This document shows positions 1-6,905 of a DNA stretch of 12,119 bases, in pieces. A model generated the notes under the pieces. That model searched no databases and was not told where the DNA came from. It was given only the letters and a program-made list of their open reading frames with translations. The stretch's first letter is position 1. Each line of letters begins with the position of its first letter. The DNA lies in the NCBI GenBank assembly GCA_038231495.1, contig JBBRLG010000189.1:1-12119 (forward strand). Reading direction: 5' to 3'. The position numbers were made by a program, and so were the translations under genes. This DNA is from JBBRLG01 sp038231495 (GTDB lineage Bacteria; Planctomycetota; Planctomycetia; Gemmatales; Gemmataceae).

Positions 1-52
1 AAAGAGCGGCCGGCACTCCGCTGGCTATGAAAACAGATCCCTTGATCCCGCA

Positions 53-580
53 CTACGGGCCGGTTAAGCCTCTCAATAACACAAAGATAAGCATCGGTAC
101 CCAGGTCAGGAATGCCAGGCCGCCCAGGACAATGCCGACCCACGCACGGAAAGTGCCGCGCCGGCCTTTGTTGCGTGCGATGTCCTTGAGGGCCAGCAAC
201 CCGAACGTGATCGCCAGCGCAGCGGGCAACAAGCCGACGAACGGAAAACAGGAAAAAAGCCCCAGGTAGCCGGAGGCAATGGCCCACAAGCTTTCGCGCA
301 TGGGCACGATCCAGCTGAGCGCTTCGTCGTCCGGGTTGGTAATGTCCGGGCGGCGACGCCTTCGCGGGCGGGATTCCGCGTAATCGTCGTCCTCTTCGAT
401 TCGGGACGGTCGGCGGGGGCGATCGGTGACGTCCGCCACCCCCCCTCTCCCCCCCTTACGAAGGGGGGGACTGGGGGGGGTGACCGGGAGTTCGGCACCG
501 CAAGCCGGGCAGGCGCGGTCGGACGGCCCGACCGCCTTGCCGCAGGAGGGACAGGTCGAGGCGGGTCGGGTTTCGGCCAT
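53..580 (-). CDS. Zinc-ribbon, DUF4190-like membrane protein
   Basis: A 175-residue protein of unknown function. Residues 10-28 form a zinc ribbon (CPSC and CPAC, ten residues apart). Residues 33-48 are encoded by an inserted GC-tract repeat (PPSPPLRKGGRGG). Residues 50-82 are a highly charged linker with EEDDD and RPRRRRR. Two hydrophobic stretches follow, about 98-133 and 146-170, with the short GLLALKDIARNKG-type loop between them that is typical of DUF4190 proteins. The start is the ATG at 578-580, because the zinc ribbon begins ten residues later and GAGGGA lies about 10 nt upstream; the frame stays open further upstream, but that part reads as low-complexity sequence over the intergenic gap. 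The gene is divergent from the phosphoesterase gene. Zinc ribbon plus DUF4190 is a common small membrane-protein architecture with no assigned reaction. The gene is well supported; its role is unknown. Confidence 0.85.
   Translation of the reverse strand: MAETRPASTCPSCGKAVGPSDRACPACGAELPVTPPSPPLRKGGRGGVADVTDRPRRPSRIEEDDDYAESRPRRRRRPDITNPDDEALSWIVPMRESLWAIASGYLGLFSCFPFVGLLPAALAITFGLLALKDIARNKGRRGTFRAWVGIVLGGLAFLTWVPMLIFVLLRGLTGP
438..484. repeat. GC-tract palindromic repeat, copy 1 (in-frame)
   Basis: A 47-nt C-rich then G-rich element inside the zinc-ribbon gene. Its centre is a perfect hairpin: seven C plus TT (449-457), loop ACG, AA plus seven G (461-469). It shares a 25-nt identical core with the copy at 1746-1790, in the same orientation. 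On the minus strand it reads VTPPSPPLRKGGRGG. It sits in the linker between the zinc ribbon and the charged region, where an insertion would do little harm. Confidence 0.8.
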
Positions 581-692
581 GATTGTCGTGTCCCTCGCGG
601 GTGTTGGGATGGAGGCTCGGGTCGGCCCTGGTTGTCCGTCACTGTAGGCGAAAGGGCGCGGAGAAACAATTGACGTGCGGAAAGAGCGCGAC

Positions 693-1352
693 ATGCAGGC
701 TGAAGACGGCTGGTTGTTAACGGCGGCGCGGGCCGCGGTCCACGTGCCGACGGCCACGGCGGTGGTGTCCGACCTGCACCTGGGTTACGGCGAAGCGCGG
801 CGGCGGGGCGGCGAGGCGGTGCCGACGCCGAACGTCGCGACTCTGCTCGAACCGCTGCGGACCTTGTGCCAACGCCTTGGCGTGCGTCGGCTGGTAATTG
901 CCGGCGACCTGTTCGAGGCGGGGGTTTCAAACGAATTGGTTCGCGAGCTGCTGGCCTGGCTCAAATCCCAGGCAGTCGAGCTGGTCGCCGTCGTGCCCGG
1001 CAATCACGACCGCGGCATCGCGCGGGCCGCGGACGTGCTGCTGCTACGACCGGACGGTTTTATGCTGGGAAAATGGGCGATCGTTCACGGCGACGGTGCG
1101 TTGCCGAACTGCCCCGTCGTCCAGGGGCACGAGCACCCGTGGTTTCGGTGGTCGGCGACGTTGAGCGCCCCCTGCTATTTGGTCGGGCCAAACCGCTTGA
1201 TCCTGCCGGCGTATTCGGCCGACGCGGCGGGCGTGAACGTGGTCCGGCAGCGGCGCTGGCAAGCTTTTCGTTGTGCCGTGATCGTGGGCGAAGACGTGCT
1301 GGATTTCGGGCCGGTGGCCAACCTCCCGGCGCGGCCGCGGGGCGGGAAATAA
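693..1352 (+). CDS. Metallophosphoesterase, PdeM/MJ0037 type
   Basis: A 219-residue calcineurin-like phosphoesterase, probably a cytoplasmic two-metal nuclease or phosphodiesterase. All family motifs are present: SDLHLG (D27, H29), GDLFEAG (D72), GNHD (N104, H105), VHGD (H132) and GHEHP (H146, H148), followed by LILPAYSADAAGVNV, the usual end of SbcD/Mre11-related small phosphoesterases. In many bacteria such proteins (PdeM, ligase-associated phosphoesterase) sit beside an Lhr-type helicase and an ATP-dependent ligase for DNA repair. No such partner is seen here, so the repair role is only a family-based guess. I chose the ATG at 693 because GGAAAGAG lies 6 nt upstream; a GTG at 675 behind GGAGA would add six residues. 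The gene is divergent from the zinc-ribbon gene and convergent with the BON gene. Confidence 0.9.
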   Translation: MQAEDGWLLTAARAAVHVPTATAVVSDLHLGYGEARRRGGEAVPTPNVATLLEPLRTLCQRLGVRRLVIAGDLFEAGVSNELVRELLAWLKSQAVELVAVVPGNHDRGIARAADVLLLRPDGFMLGKWAIVHGDGALPNCPVVQGHEHPWFRWSATLSAPCYLVGPNRLILPAYSADAAGVNVVRQRRWQAFRCAVIVGEDVLDFGPVANLPARPRGGK

Positions 1353-1355
1353 AGA

Positions 1356-1394
1356 ACGGCGGGCCGGGACGCGCGCTGGTCCCCTGCCCGCCGT
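1356..1394. terminator. Bidirectional hairpin between convergent genes
   Basis: A perfect 9-bp outer stem, ACGGCGGGC (1356-1364) with GCCCGCCGT (1386-1394), encloses a 5-bp inner stem, GGGAC (1366-1370) with GTCCC (1379-1383), and an 8-nt loop. It begins 3 nt after the phosphoesterase stop and ends 18 nt before the BON gene stop, which is where a shared terminator is expected. There is no T tract on either side, so it is not a classic intrinsic terminator; it may stabilise 3' ends or assist Rho. Confidence 0.6.
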
Positions 1395-1412
1395 GGCGTG
1401 TGGCCCGGTCTG

Positions 1413-2204
1413 TTACCAGAAGCGGAGGCGCCACCAGTCGTATTGCGTCGCCATTTTGCTGTACCACCAGTGGCCGTCGTCCCATTCCAGCTTCACCGAG
1501 CGCCAGCCGAGCGGCACCTTGGGGAAGGGGTAGACCGGGCCGATGAACGGCCAGGCGTTGTACGGGTAGGCTTCCGGCGTGGCGACGCGCGAGAAGTTGT
1601 TGTAAGGCGCGTAGGTCGGCCAGGCGTTGGGCGGCATGCGCGGCGGGTTGAGGTCGTAGGGCGACGGCGGCGGCGCCTGGAAGATCGGCACCGGCTCGAC
1701 GGTCAGGGGGCGAGAGTTGGCCGGCGAATCCTGTCCGCGGGCGGCACCCCTCTCTCCTCCGCTTACGAAGGGGGGGACTGGGGGGGTGACGGGCGTCGGC
1801 TCCGGGGCGCGGAAGGGCGGCGGGAACTGGGCTTGCACCCTTTCAATCGCACCGGCCAGGGTCATGCGGTCCATGACCCGCTCGACGCCGGGGACGCCCT
1901 GGACGACACGCAGCACTTCCTCGCGCTGCGGCTGGTCGGAAACGGTGCCGCTCACCCAGGCGGTGCCGTCGCGGCAGACCACGTCGAGGTTGTAGTGCCG
2001 CAACTGGCCGTTTTGGCGCAGCTGGTCGGCAATGGAGTCGGCGGTTTGTTGGTTGGGGTGGACAAAGGCGGGGGACAGCACCTGCACCGGCACGGGGGCG
2101 AGTCGCGGCGGCTCGGCGGCGGGTTCGGCGGCGCGGGTGGCGAGGGTCGGTGTCAGGGACACCCCCACCAGCGCGGCCAGCGTAAAGCGGGATCGGAAAG
2201 TCAC
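1413..2204 (-). CDS. Exported BON-domain protein
   Basis: A 263-residue protein. Residues 1-26 look like a Sec signal peptide: RSR, then the hydrophobic TLAALVGVSLTPTLA, with probable cleavage at TRA|AEP. Residues about 53-115 are a BON domain (predicted helix with ADSIADQLRQNG, then LDVVCRDGTAWVSGTV, then VPGVERVMDRM), a small fold often found in periplasmic or envelope proteins that bind lipid or peptidoglycan. Residues 137-154 come from a GC-tract repeat insertion. The rest, 165-263, is rich in P, Y and W and ends in YDWWRLRFW. The start is the GTG at 2202-2204, chosen because AGGAGG lies 7 nt upstream and the signal peptide begins there; the ATG at 2249 would add 15 poorly fitting residues. 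An envelope location is likely; the ligand is unknown. Confidence 0.85.
   Translation of the reverse strand: MTFRSRFTLAALVGVSLTPTLATRAAEPAAEPPRLAPVPVQVLSPAFVHPNQQTADSIADQLRQNGQLRHYNLDVVCRDGTAWVSGTVSDQPQREEVLRVVQGVPGVERVMDRMTLAGAIERVQAQFPPPFRAPEPTPVTPPVPPFVSGGERGAARGQDSPANSRPLTVEPVPIFQAPPPSPYDLNPPRMPPNAWPTYAPYNNFSRVATPEAYPYNAWPFIGPVYPFPKVPLGWRSVKLEWDDGHWWYSKMATQYDWWRLRFW
1746..1790. repeat. GC-tract palindromic repeat, copy 2 (in-frame)
   Basis: A 45-nt relative of the element at 438-484, same orientation, inside the BON gene. The 25-nt core (1762-1786) is identical to copy 1 at 455-479, but the left arm has decayed so the hairpin is imperfect. A one-base-shorter G run makes it read VTPPVPPFVSGGERG instead of VTPPSPPLRKGGRGG. 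It lies in the linker after the BON domain. Confidence 0.8.
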
Positions 2205-2248
2205 GGCAACATCCTCCTGACGTTTGGCGCACAGCAGACTGATGCTCA

Positions 2249-2277
2249 AGTATTCCCGCTGGCAGGGGCGCGGTCAA
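2249..2277 (-). promoter_or_regulatory. Candidate promoter of the BON gene
   Basis: On the minus strand, TTGACC (2272-2277) and AATACT (2249-2254) are separated by 17 nt. Transcription would start near 2242, about 38 nt before the GTG start, leaving room for the AGGAGG site. The -10 matches the consensus at only four of six positions. Confidence 0.4.
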
Positions 2278-2413
2278 ACGCCGCGGAGCAATTGGGTCTC
2301 GAACTTTTGTCGCGGGCCGCGTAAGGACGGGAGTAAGCGAAGAAATCGGCGTTGTCGGCAAACCTTCGCCGGCCGGCAGGGTCGGTGGCCGCACGCGGAA
2401 AGTGTGCCCCGAG

Positions 2414-2442
2414 TTGACAGGCGTAAAACGGCTCCCTATGAT
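2414..2442 (+). promoter_or_regulatory. Sigma-70 promoter of tRNA-Arg
   Basis: TTGACA (2414-2419, perfect -35) and TATGAT (2437-2442, five of six) are separated by exactly 17 nt. This is the strongest promoter match in the window. It would start transcription near 2449, giving a tRNA precursor with a 5' leader of about 43 nt. Confidence 0.75.
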
Positions 2443-2491
2443 GATTTTTCACCGACGATCGCCGGCCGCGTTGCCGCCGTCGGTCGTTGCC

Positions 2492-2565
<74 letters not shown>

Positions 2566-3279
2566 CTTAGAAAACAAAGGACTTACGGCGAAACTCATAT
2601 TGCTTATGCAGGAAACTGTGCAGGAAATACTCCTCTTTTCGTGATCCGGTTACACTTTTTCCATGCACGTCGCACAGAGGGCAGCGGAGTAAACACTACG
2701 CTCAATCGCAGGGGTAGGGGCTTCGTTCACGAGTGGTGGTTAACATTGCCCGCGCTAGGAAATTGTGTCATGCTGTGAAAGAACTCTTGTTGTCGATCTC
2801 GGGCACCAGCTTGGCGCGTCCAAGCCTCATAGCACGAAACTTGCCGGCGGGAAGCGGCACGAGGGTTCCGGTGGCGGAGTTCTCAGGAATCTTCAATCCA
2901 CCGCAAACCAAGTGCCCGAAGCCCTTCTATCGTGCGATGCTCCACCACAGATCGACGGCCTGATTTGCGTTCAGCCTATCGAGCCGTTCAGCTACTGATT
3001 AAGCCGCTTGAGCCTGGCCGGTGATCTTGTCTGTGCTCCGTTTGCCGGGGCCGCACACATCGGGAGAGCATTGAAGCGAGTTGGGGGCCGGCAGTATCTC
3101 GGCACGGAGTTGAATGCCGAATGCCCGAAAGCCGCTAGTGCCTCAACCAGGCTAAACTGATAGGCCAAGACTGCCAAAATGACAATGTTTTGCGGTCAGT
3201 GCCCGTCAATTCAGGCCGGTTGGACCACTAGGGGTGATCTTCTCGCCGAAGAGGAAGCCGGCTACCGACCGGGGAAGGC

Positions 3280-3365
3280 ACCGTAAACGTGCTGTGCTGT
3301 GTTACCGAGCGGCATGAAGTCTTGGGCCGTCTTAACGTGATGATCGCTCTGCGAGCGTTTACGGT
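3280..3365. repeat. Spaced 10-bp inverted repeat
   Basis: ACCGTAAACG (3280-3289) and CGTTTACGGT (3356-3365) are perfect reverse complements 66 nt apart. A small hairpin, CGCTC-TGC-GAGCG (3345-3357), abuts and slightly overlaps the right arm. The arms could be the closing stem of a structured RNA, a recombinase arm site or a chance match; a chance 10-bp pair in a region of this size is unlikely but not excluded. Confidence 0.4.
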
Positions 3366-3516
3366 CCGAATAATTAAGATAGAAATTGTCCGCATAAAAT
3401 GAGGCTAATCCGGCCCGGGCGGCAAGAAAATAGAGTACCTTTTTACCGCACCACTAACCGAACGATTTATTGGACGGAATGCAAGTCATAAACCATTGTC
3501 AAATACGTACGTAGAA

Positions 3517-3558
3517 TGGGCCGAGCCGGGATCGAACTGGCGACCTAAGGATTTTCAG
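3517..3558 (-). other. tRNA-Phe 3'-half fragment (possible att site)
   Basis: Read on the minus strand, this is tRNA positions 32-73 in perfect order: anticodon loop CTGAAAA (anticodon GAA), stem half TCCTT, variable loop AGGTC, T stem GCCAG, T loop TTCGATC, T stem CCGGC, acceptor half TCGGCCC and discriminator A. The 5' half is missing: the bases next to the loop (3559-3563) do not pair with TCCTT. One T-stem pair is a mismatch (A52-C62), which suggests decay. Integrases of the tyrosine recombinase family often target tRNA genes and leave exactly such a 3' half at one end of the inserted element. Confidence 0.7.
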
Positions 3559-3657
3559 GCAGGAATTCAACCGGGAGACTTATTGGCGTCTGCTGCCGAA
3601 GCCGTTATGGGATGTCCTTTACGTCACAGCTGCGTCGCCTCGTCTTTGATAGGAATG

Positions 3658-3677
3658 AGCCAAAAATGGCTGTTTTT
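3658..3677 (+). terminator. Weak intrinsic-terminator-like hairpin
   Basis: AGCCA (3658-3662) and TGGCT (3667-3671) form a 5-bp stem around AAAA, followed by G and five T. The stem is short for a working terminator and no clear gene ends just upstream. An outer 8-bp pair, TGATAGGA (3647-3654) with TCCTATCA (3698-3705), encloses it. Confidence 0.25.
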
Positions 3678-3813
3678 GCCCTGTTTCCGATCACGAATCC
3701 TATCACCTTCTGACCTTTCCCGCGGGCCAGACCTCGCCCCAGGCTGACGACGACGAGTTCCCGCGCCGCGTCACCCTGGACCTCCAGACCTCTACGCGCG
3801 GCGAAAAAAATGA

Positions 3814-3842
3814 TTGACCTGACGGAACAGAAAGACTATTCT
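3814..3842 (+). promoter_or_regulatory. Candidate promoter for the glycan cluster
   Basis: TTGACC (3814-3819) and TATTCT (3837-3842) lie 17 nt apart, matching the consensus at five and four of six positions. It points towards the gene starting at 4302 but would leave a leader of about 450 nt. I see no better match closer to that gene. Confidence 0.3.
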
Positions 3843-4301
3843 CCTTATCTCCTACAATCGCTCCTATTTGCCACGGAACTCGCGAACTTGGTCAGTGGCC
3901 GAGAAGGAGAATACTGACGCGCAAACCCGGTGGCCGTCGATCGCATTCTCGGCTGGAATGGCTGATATCCCGCTCGGCACCCGATCCGCAGCATCGCGGC
4001 GAGAAGCAAATAGGTGACCACCGAGTGGACAATGAATAGGCTGGTGGTAAAACGAGAGATTGCCCGCCGAATGTGCCACCGGACTGCCTGGCGGCGGCTT
4101 CACCCCGATCTGGCGGGAAACGGAACTTCCTGCCGCTGTGCCTCTCCCTTCCCGCAACATTGATGTGGCGGATGGTCTGATCTTCCTCCCCCGGCACGGG
4201 TGACACCTGTGTCTGCGCGAACACCCCCGTATCCCGGCCGCCTCGTGGTGCGCGAGCAATGCCGGGTTGCGCCCTTTAGAACCCGAGGAGTTCAAGAACG
4301 G

Positions 4302-6905
4302 ATGAAAGCCAACGTGGACGCTACAACCCAGTATTCAGCCGGGACGGTGGGGAGGAGCAGTCAGAATCGGACGCCAACTTCAGCCCGGAGCCGTGTGCGG
4401 GTCGATGGGAAGTTCTTCGCCCGCGGGGGAGAGCGGGTGCGTGTCTCGGGCGTTACGTACGGCCCCTTTGCCCCCAACGCCGACGGCGAGCAATTCCCCG
4501 CGCCGGAGCGCGTGAGTGACGATTTCGCACTCATGCAAGCCGCCGGGATCAACTCGGTCCGCACTTACCACGTCCCTCCCACCTGGCTGTTACGCGAGGC
4601 GGACGAGCAGGGGATGGCCGTCTTCGTGGACGTCCCCTGGCGCAAACACCTGTGTTTCCTCGACAGCGCGGAGGCCCAGCGCGAGGCCCGCGACGCCGTC
4701 CGCCACGCCGCGAAGCTCGGCCAGGAGCATGCCTGTATCCTGGCCTACAGCATCGCCAACGAGATCCCGCCGAACATCGTCCGGTGGCACGGCGCCCGGT
4801 GCGTCGAGCGCTTCCTCGCCGAGTTGGCGGACGTTGCCCGGCAGACCGACCCGCACGGCCTGGTCACCTACGCCAACTATCCCTCCACCGAGTACCTGGA
4901 CCTGCCGTTCCTCGACTTCGCCTCCTTCAACGTCTACCTCCACGACACGGAGACGTTCCGCCGGTATCTGTTTCGGCTCCAGAACCTCGTCGGTGACCGG
5001 CCGTTGTTGCTGGGAGAACTGGGGATGGACACCCTGCGGCACGGTGACCTGGAGCAGGCGGAGTTTCTCGCCGGCCACGTCCGCGAGGCAACGCTCATGG
5101 GCCTCGCAGGCACCTTCGTCTTCGCCTGGACCGACGACTGGTTCACCGGCGGACACCCCATCCGGGACTGGGCCTTCGGCATCACCCATTCGGATCGGCT
5201 TCCCAAGGCGTCCTGCCATGCGTTGCGGGAAGTGTTCGAGCCTTCCCCGGCAGTGCTGCTGCCCGAAGCGCCGCGGGTGTCGGTGGTCGTCTGCTCCTAC
5301 AACGGCGGCGGCACCCTCGACCAGTGCCTGCGCTCGCTGCAAGTCCTCGACTACCCCATTTATGAAGTGATCGTCGTCGATGACGGCTCGACCAACGACA
5401 CACGCGCGATCCTGGCGCGCTTCCCCGACGTTCGCGCTATCCACCAACCCAACAAGGGTCTGAGCGTCGCCCGCAACGTCGGCTTGCAGGCGGCCAGCGG
5501 CCGCGTCATCGCCTACACCGATTCCGATTGCTTCGCGGACCCGAACTGGCTGACTCACCTGGTTTACCAACTCCAGCGCAGCGGCGCGGCGGCGGTCGGC
5601 GGCCCTAACCTGACGCCGGCCGACGGTTGGCTGGCCGAGTGCGTCGCCGCCTCCCCCGGCCAGCCGACGCACGTGCCGGAGAACGACCAGGTCGCGGAGC
5701 ACATCCCTGGCCGCAACATGGCATTCCGCCGCGACGTGCTGGAGGTGATCAACGGCTTCGATCCGCAGTACTGCAAGGCGGGCGACGACGTGGACGTGTG
5801 CTGGCGCCTGCAGCAGGCCGGCCACTGGATCACCTTCGCACCAGGGGCGTTCGTCTGGCACCACCGCCGTCAGAACCCGCGCGCCTACCTCAAGCAACAG
5901 GCGGGGTACGGCGAGGCCGAGGCTCTGCTGCGCTTCAAGCACCCGGACAAGTTCAACGGCCGCGGCGACGGCACGTGGAGCGGCGTCCTGTACGGCGACT
6001 CGCTGCGCGGCCTGCGGCTGTTCGACGCGGTCATCTACCGCGGCGCGTTCGGCACCGGCCTGTTCCAGTGCCTCTACGAGCCGGCCCCGGCCCACTGGGC
6101 CATGCTGCCCAGCACGCTTGAATGGCATGTGATGGCAGCCCTCATCGCGTTCGCAGCCTTTTACTGGCCGCCAGCCTTGCTGGCCGCGGCGGCGCTGCTC
6201 GTCCTGTCCGTGGTGGTGGCCGCCGTCCAGGCGGCGCAGGCTCGCCTCGCTCTGGCACATGACGGCTTCCGCTCCCGCCTCGTGGTGGCCGCCCTGTGCT
6301 ACGCCCAGCCGCTGGTCCGCTCCTGGGCACGCTACCGCACGCGCCTGCTCGCCTATCGCACCCCCGCAGTGGACACCGAACTGCAGCCCGCCTGCTGCGA
6401 GCGGCTGTCCCTCCGCGGGAGGCTCACGGCGACCTACTGGAGCGAGGACTGCCGCGAACGAACGGAACTGCTCGCACTGGTTATCGCCTACCTGGACGAG
6501 CGTGGTTGGGGGAAGACGCTCGATTCCGGCTGGTCGGACTGGGACCTCGAAATCCACTGCCACCCGTGGACCGTCGTCCGCGTGGGTACGACCCAGGAGG
6601 ACCACGGGAGCGGCAAGCGGCTGATCCGCGTCCGCTACCGCCTGTGGGCCAGCGAGCAGTCGAAGTTGCTGGCCGCCGTCGCCGTGTTCGCCGCGGCCGC
6701 GGCGAGCGGGCTCCTGGCGTGCTCCGCCCCGGTGGAGGCCGGCCTTCTTCTTGGGCTTTCCGTGGCGCTCGGGGCGTTTTGTCTGGGAGCCTGGTGCATG
6801 GGGACCTGCCGCGCGGCGCAAGCCGTGGCCCTCTTCGATGCCATGGCCCGGCGGTTGCGCCTGGTCCGCTGCCCAACTTCTGCCGAGCCGGGGGGTGAAC
6901 GGTGA
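4302..6905 (+). CDS. Clan-A GH-like domain fused to GT2 glycosyltransferase
   Basis: An 867-residue, probably inner-membrane protein. Residues about 32-315 resemble the TIM barrel of GH2 and other clan-A glycosidases: SIANEIP supplies the acid/base E154 and LLGELGMD the likely nucleophile E239. Residues about 325-565 are a GT-A fold GT2 glycosyltransferase using a nucleotide-sugar: SVVVCSYNGGGTLDQCLRSL, VVDDGS (D360-D361), the DSD metal site (407-409), GGPN, and AGDDVDVCWRLQQAG. Hydrophobic segments at about 611-643 and 789-836 flank a soluble stretch containing GWSDWDLEIHCHPW, whose role I do not know. No signal peptide is seen, so the GH and GT parts probably face the cytoplasm. I chose the ATG at 4302 because GAGGAG lies 11 nt upstream; a GTG at 4200 would add 34 residues unlike the rest. 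It overlaps the next gene by 4 nt. Role inferred: sugar transfer in making a surface glycan, with the GH part trimming, transglycosylating or binding it. Confidence 0.88.
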   Translation: MKANVDATTQYSAGTVGRSSQNRTPTSARSRVRVDGKFFARGGERVRVSGVTYGPFAPNADGEQFPAPERVSDDFALMQAAGINSVRTYHVPPTWLLREADEQGMAVFVDVPWRKHLCFLDSAEAQREARDAVRHAAKLGQEHACILAYSIANEIPPNIVRWHGARCVERFLAELADVARQTDPHGLVTYANYPSTEYLDLPFLDFASFNVYLHDTETFRRYLFRLQNLVGDRPLLLGELGMDTLRHGDLEQAEFLAGHVREATLMGLAGTFVFAWTDDWFTGGHPIRDWAFGITHSDRLPKASCHALREVFEPSPAVLLPEAPRVSVVVCSYNGGGTLDQCLRSLQVLDYPIYEVIVVDDGSTNDTRAILARFPDVRAIHQPNKGLSVARNVGLQAASGRVIAYTDSDCFADPNWLTHLVYQLQRSGAAAVGGPNLTPADGWLAECVAASPGQPTHVPENDQVAEHIPGRNMAFRRDVLEVINGFDPQYCKAGDDVDVCWRLQQAGHWITFAPGAFVWHHRRQNPRAYLKQQAGYGEAEALLRFKHPDKFNGRGDGTWSGVLYGDSLRGLRLFDAVIYRGAFGTGLFQCLYEPAPAHWAMLPSTLEWHVMAALIAFAAFYWPPALLAAAALLVLSVVVAAVQAAQARLALAHDGFRSRLVVAALCYAQPLVRSWARYRTRLLAYRTPAVDTELQPACCERLSLRGRLTATYWSEDCRERTELLALVIAYLDERGWGKTLDSGWSDWDLEIHCHPWTVVRVGTTQEDHGSGKRLIRVRYRLWASEQSKLLAAVAVFAAAAASGLLACSAPVEAGLLLGLSVALGAFCLGAWCMGTCRAAQAVALFDAMARRLRLVRCPTSAEPGGER

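Larger units (their letters stand above)
2566..4301. other. Long gene-free region, probable mobile-element scar
   Basis: No intact gene is convincing here: open stretches on both strands are short, lack ribosome sites and family motifs, and overlap each other. The part from 2566 to about 3520 is richer in A+T than its surroundings, most clearly at 3361-3500. It holds a short direct repeat (TGCAGGAAA at 2607-2615 and 2619-2627), a spaced inverted repeat (3280-3365), a tRNA-Phe 3'-half fragment (3517-3558), a small hairpin (3658-3677) and possible decayed coding stretches (minus 2768-3142, plus 3659-3817). Sequence from about 3840 to 4301 is GC-rich again and leads into the glycan cluster; I see nothing in it except the ribosome site for the next gene. 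Position behind a tRNA plus a foreign tRNA half suggests a decayed integrated element. Confidence 0.5.

Noticed and set aside
1398..2324. 308-codon plus-strand frame opposite the BON gene
   Set aside because: Arg/Gly/Val-rich antisense reading without any motif; the minus strand has a signal peptide, a BON domain and a good ribosome site.
2607..2627. Two TGCAGGAAA copies 12 nt apart as a possible array or att core
   Set aside because: Only two short units, no further copies and no recombinase nearby; chance is adequate.
3496..3747. 83-codon frame containing AEPGSNWRPKDFQ
   Set aside because: This phrase is the translation of the tRNA-Phe 3' half; the rest has no motif or ribosome site.
3864..4295. 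Minus-strand frames of 143 and 110 codons upstream of the glycan cluster
   Set aside because: No family motif, mixed low-complexity composition, no ribosome site, and they overlap the leader of the plus-strand gene.
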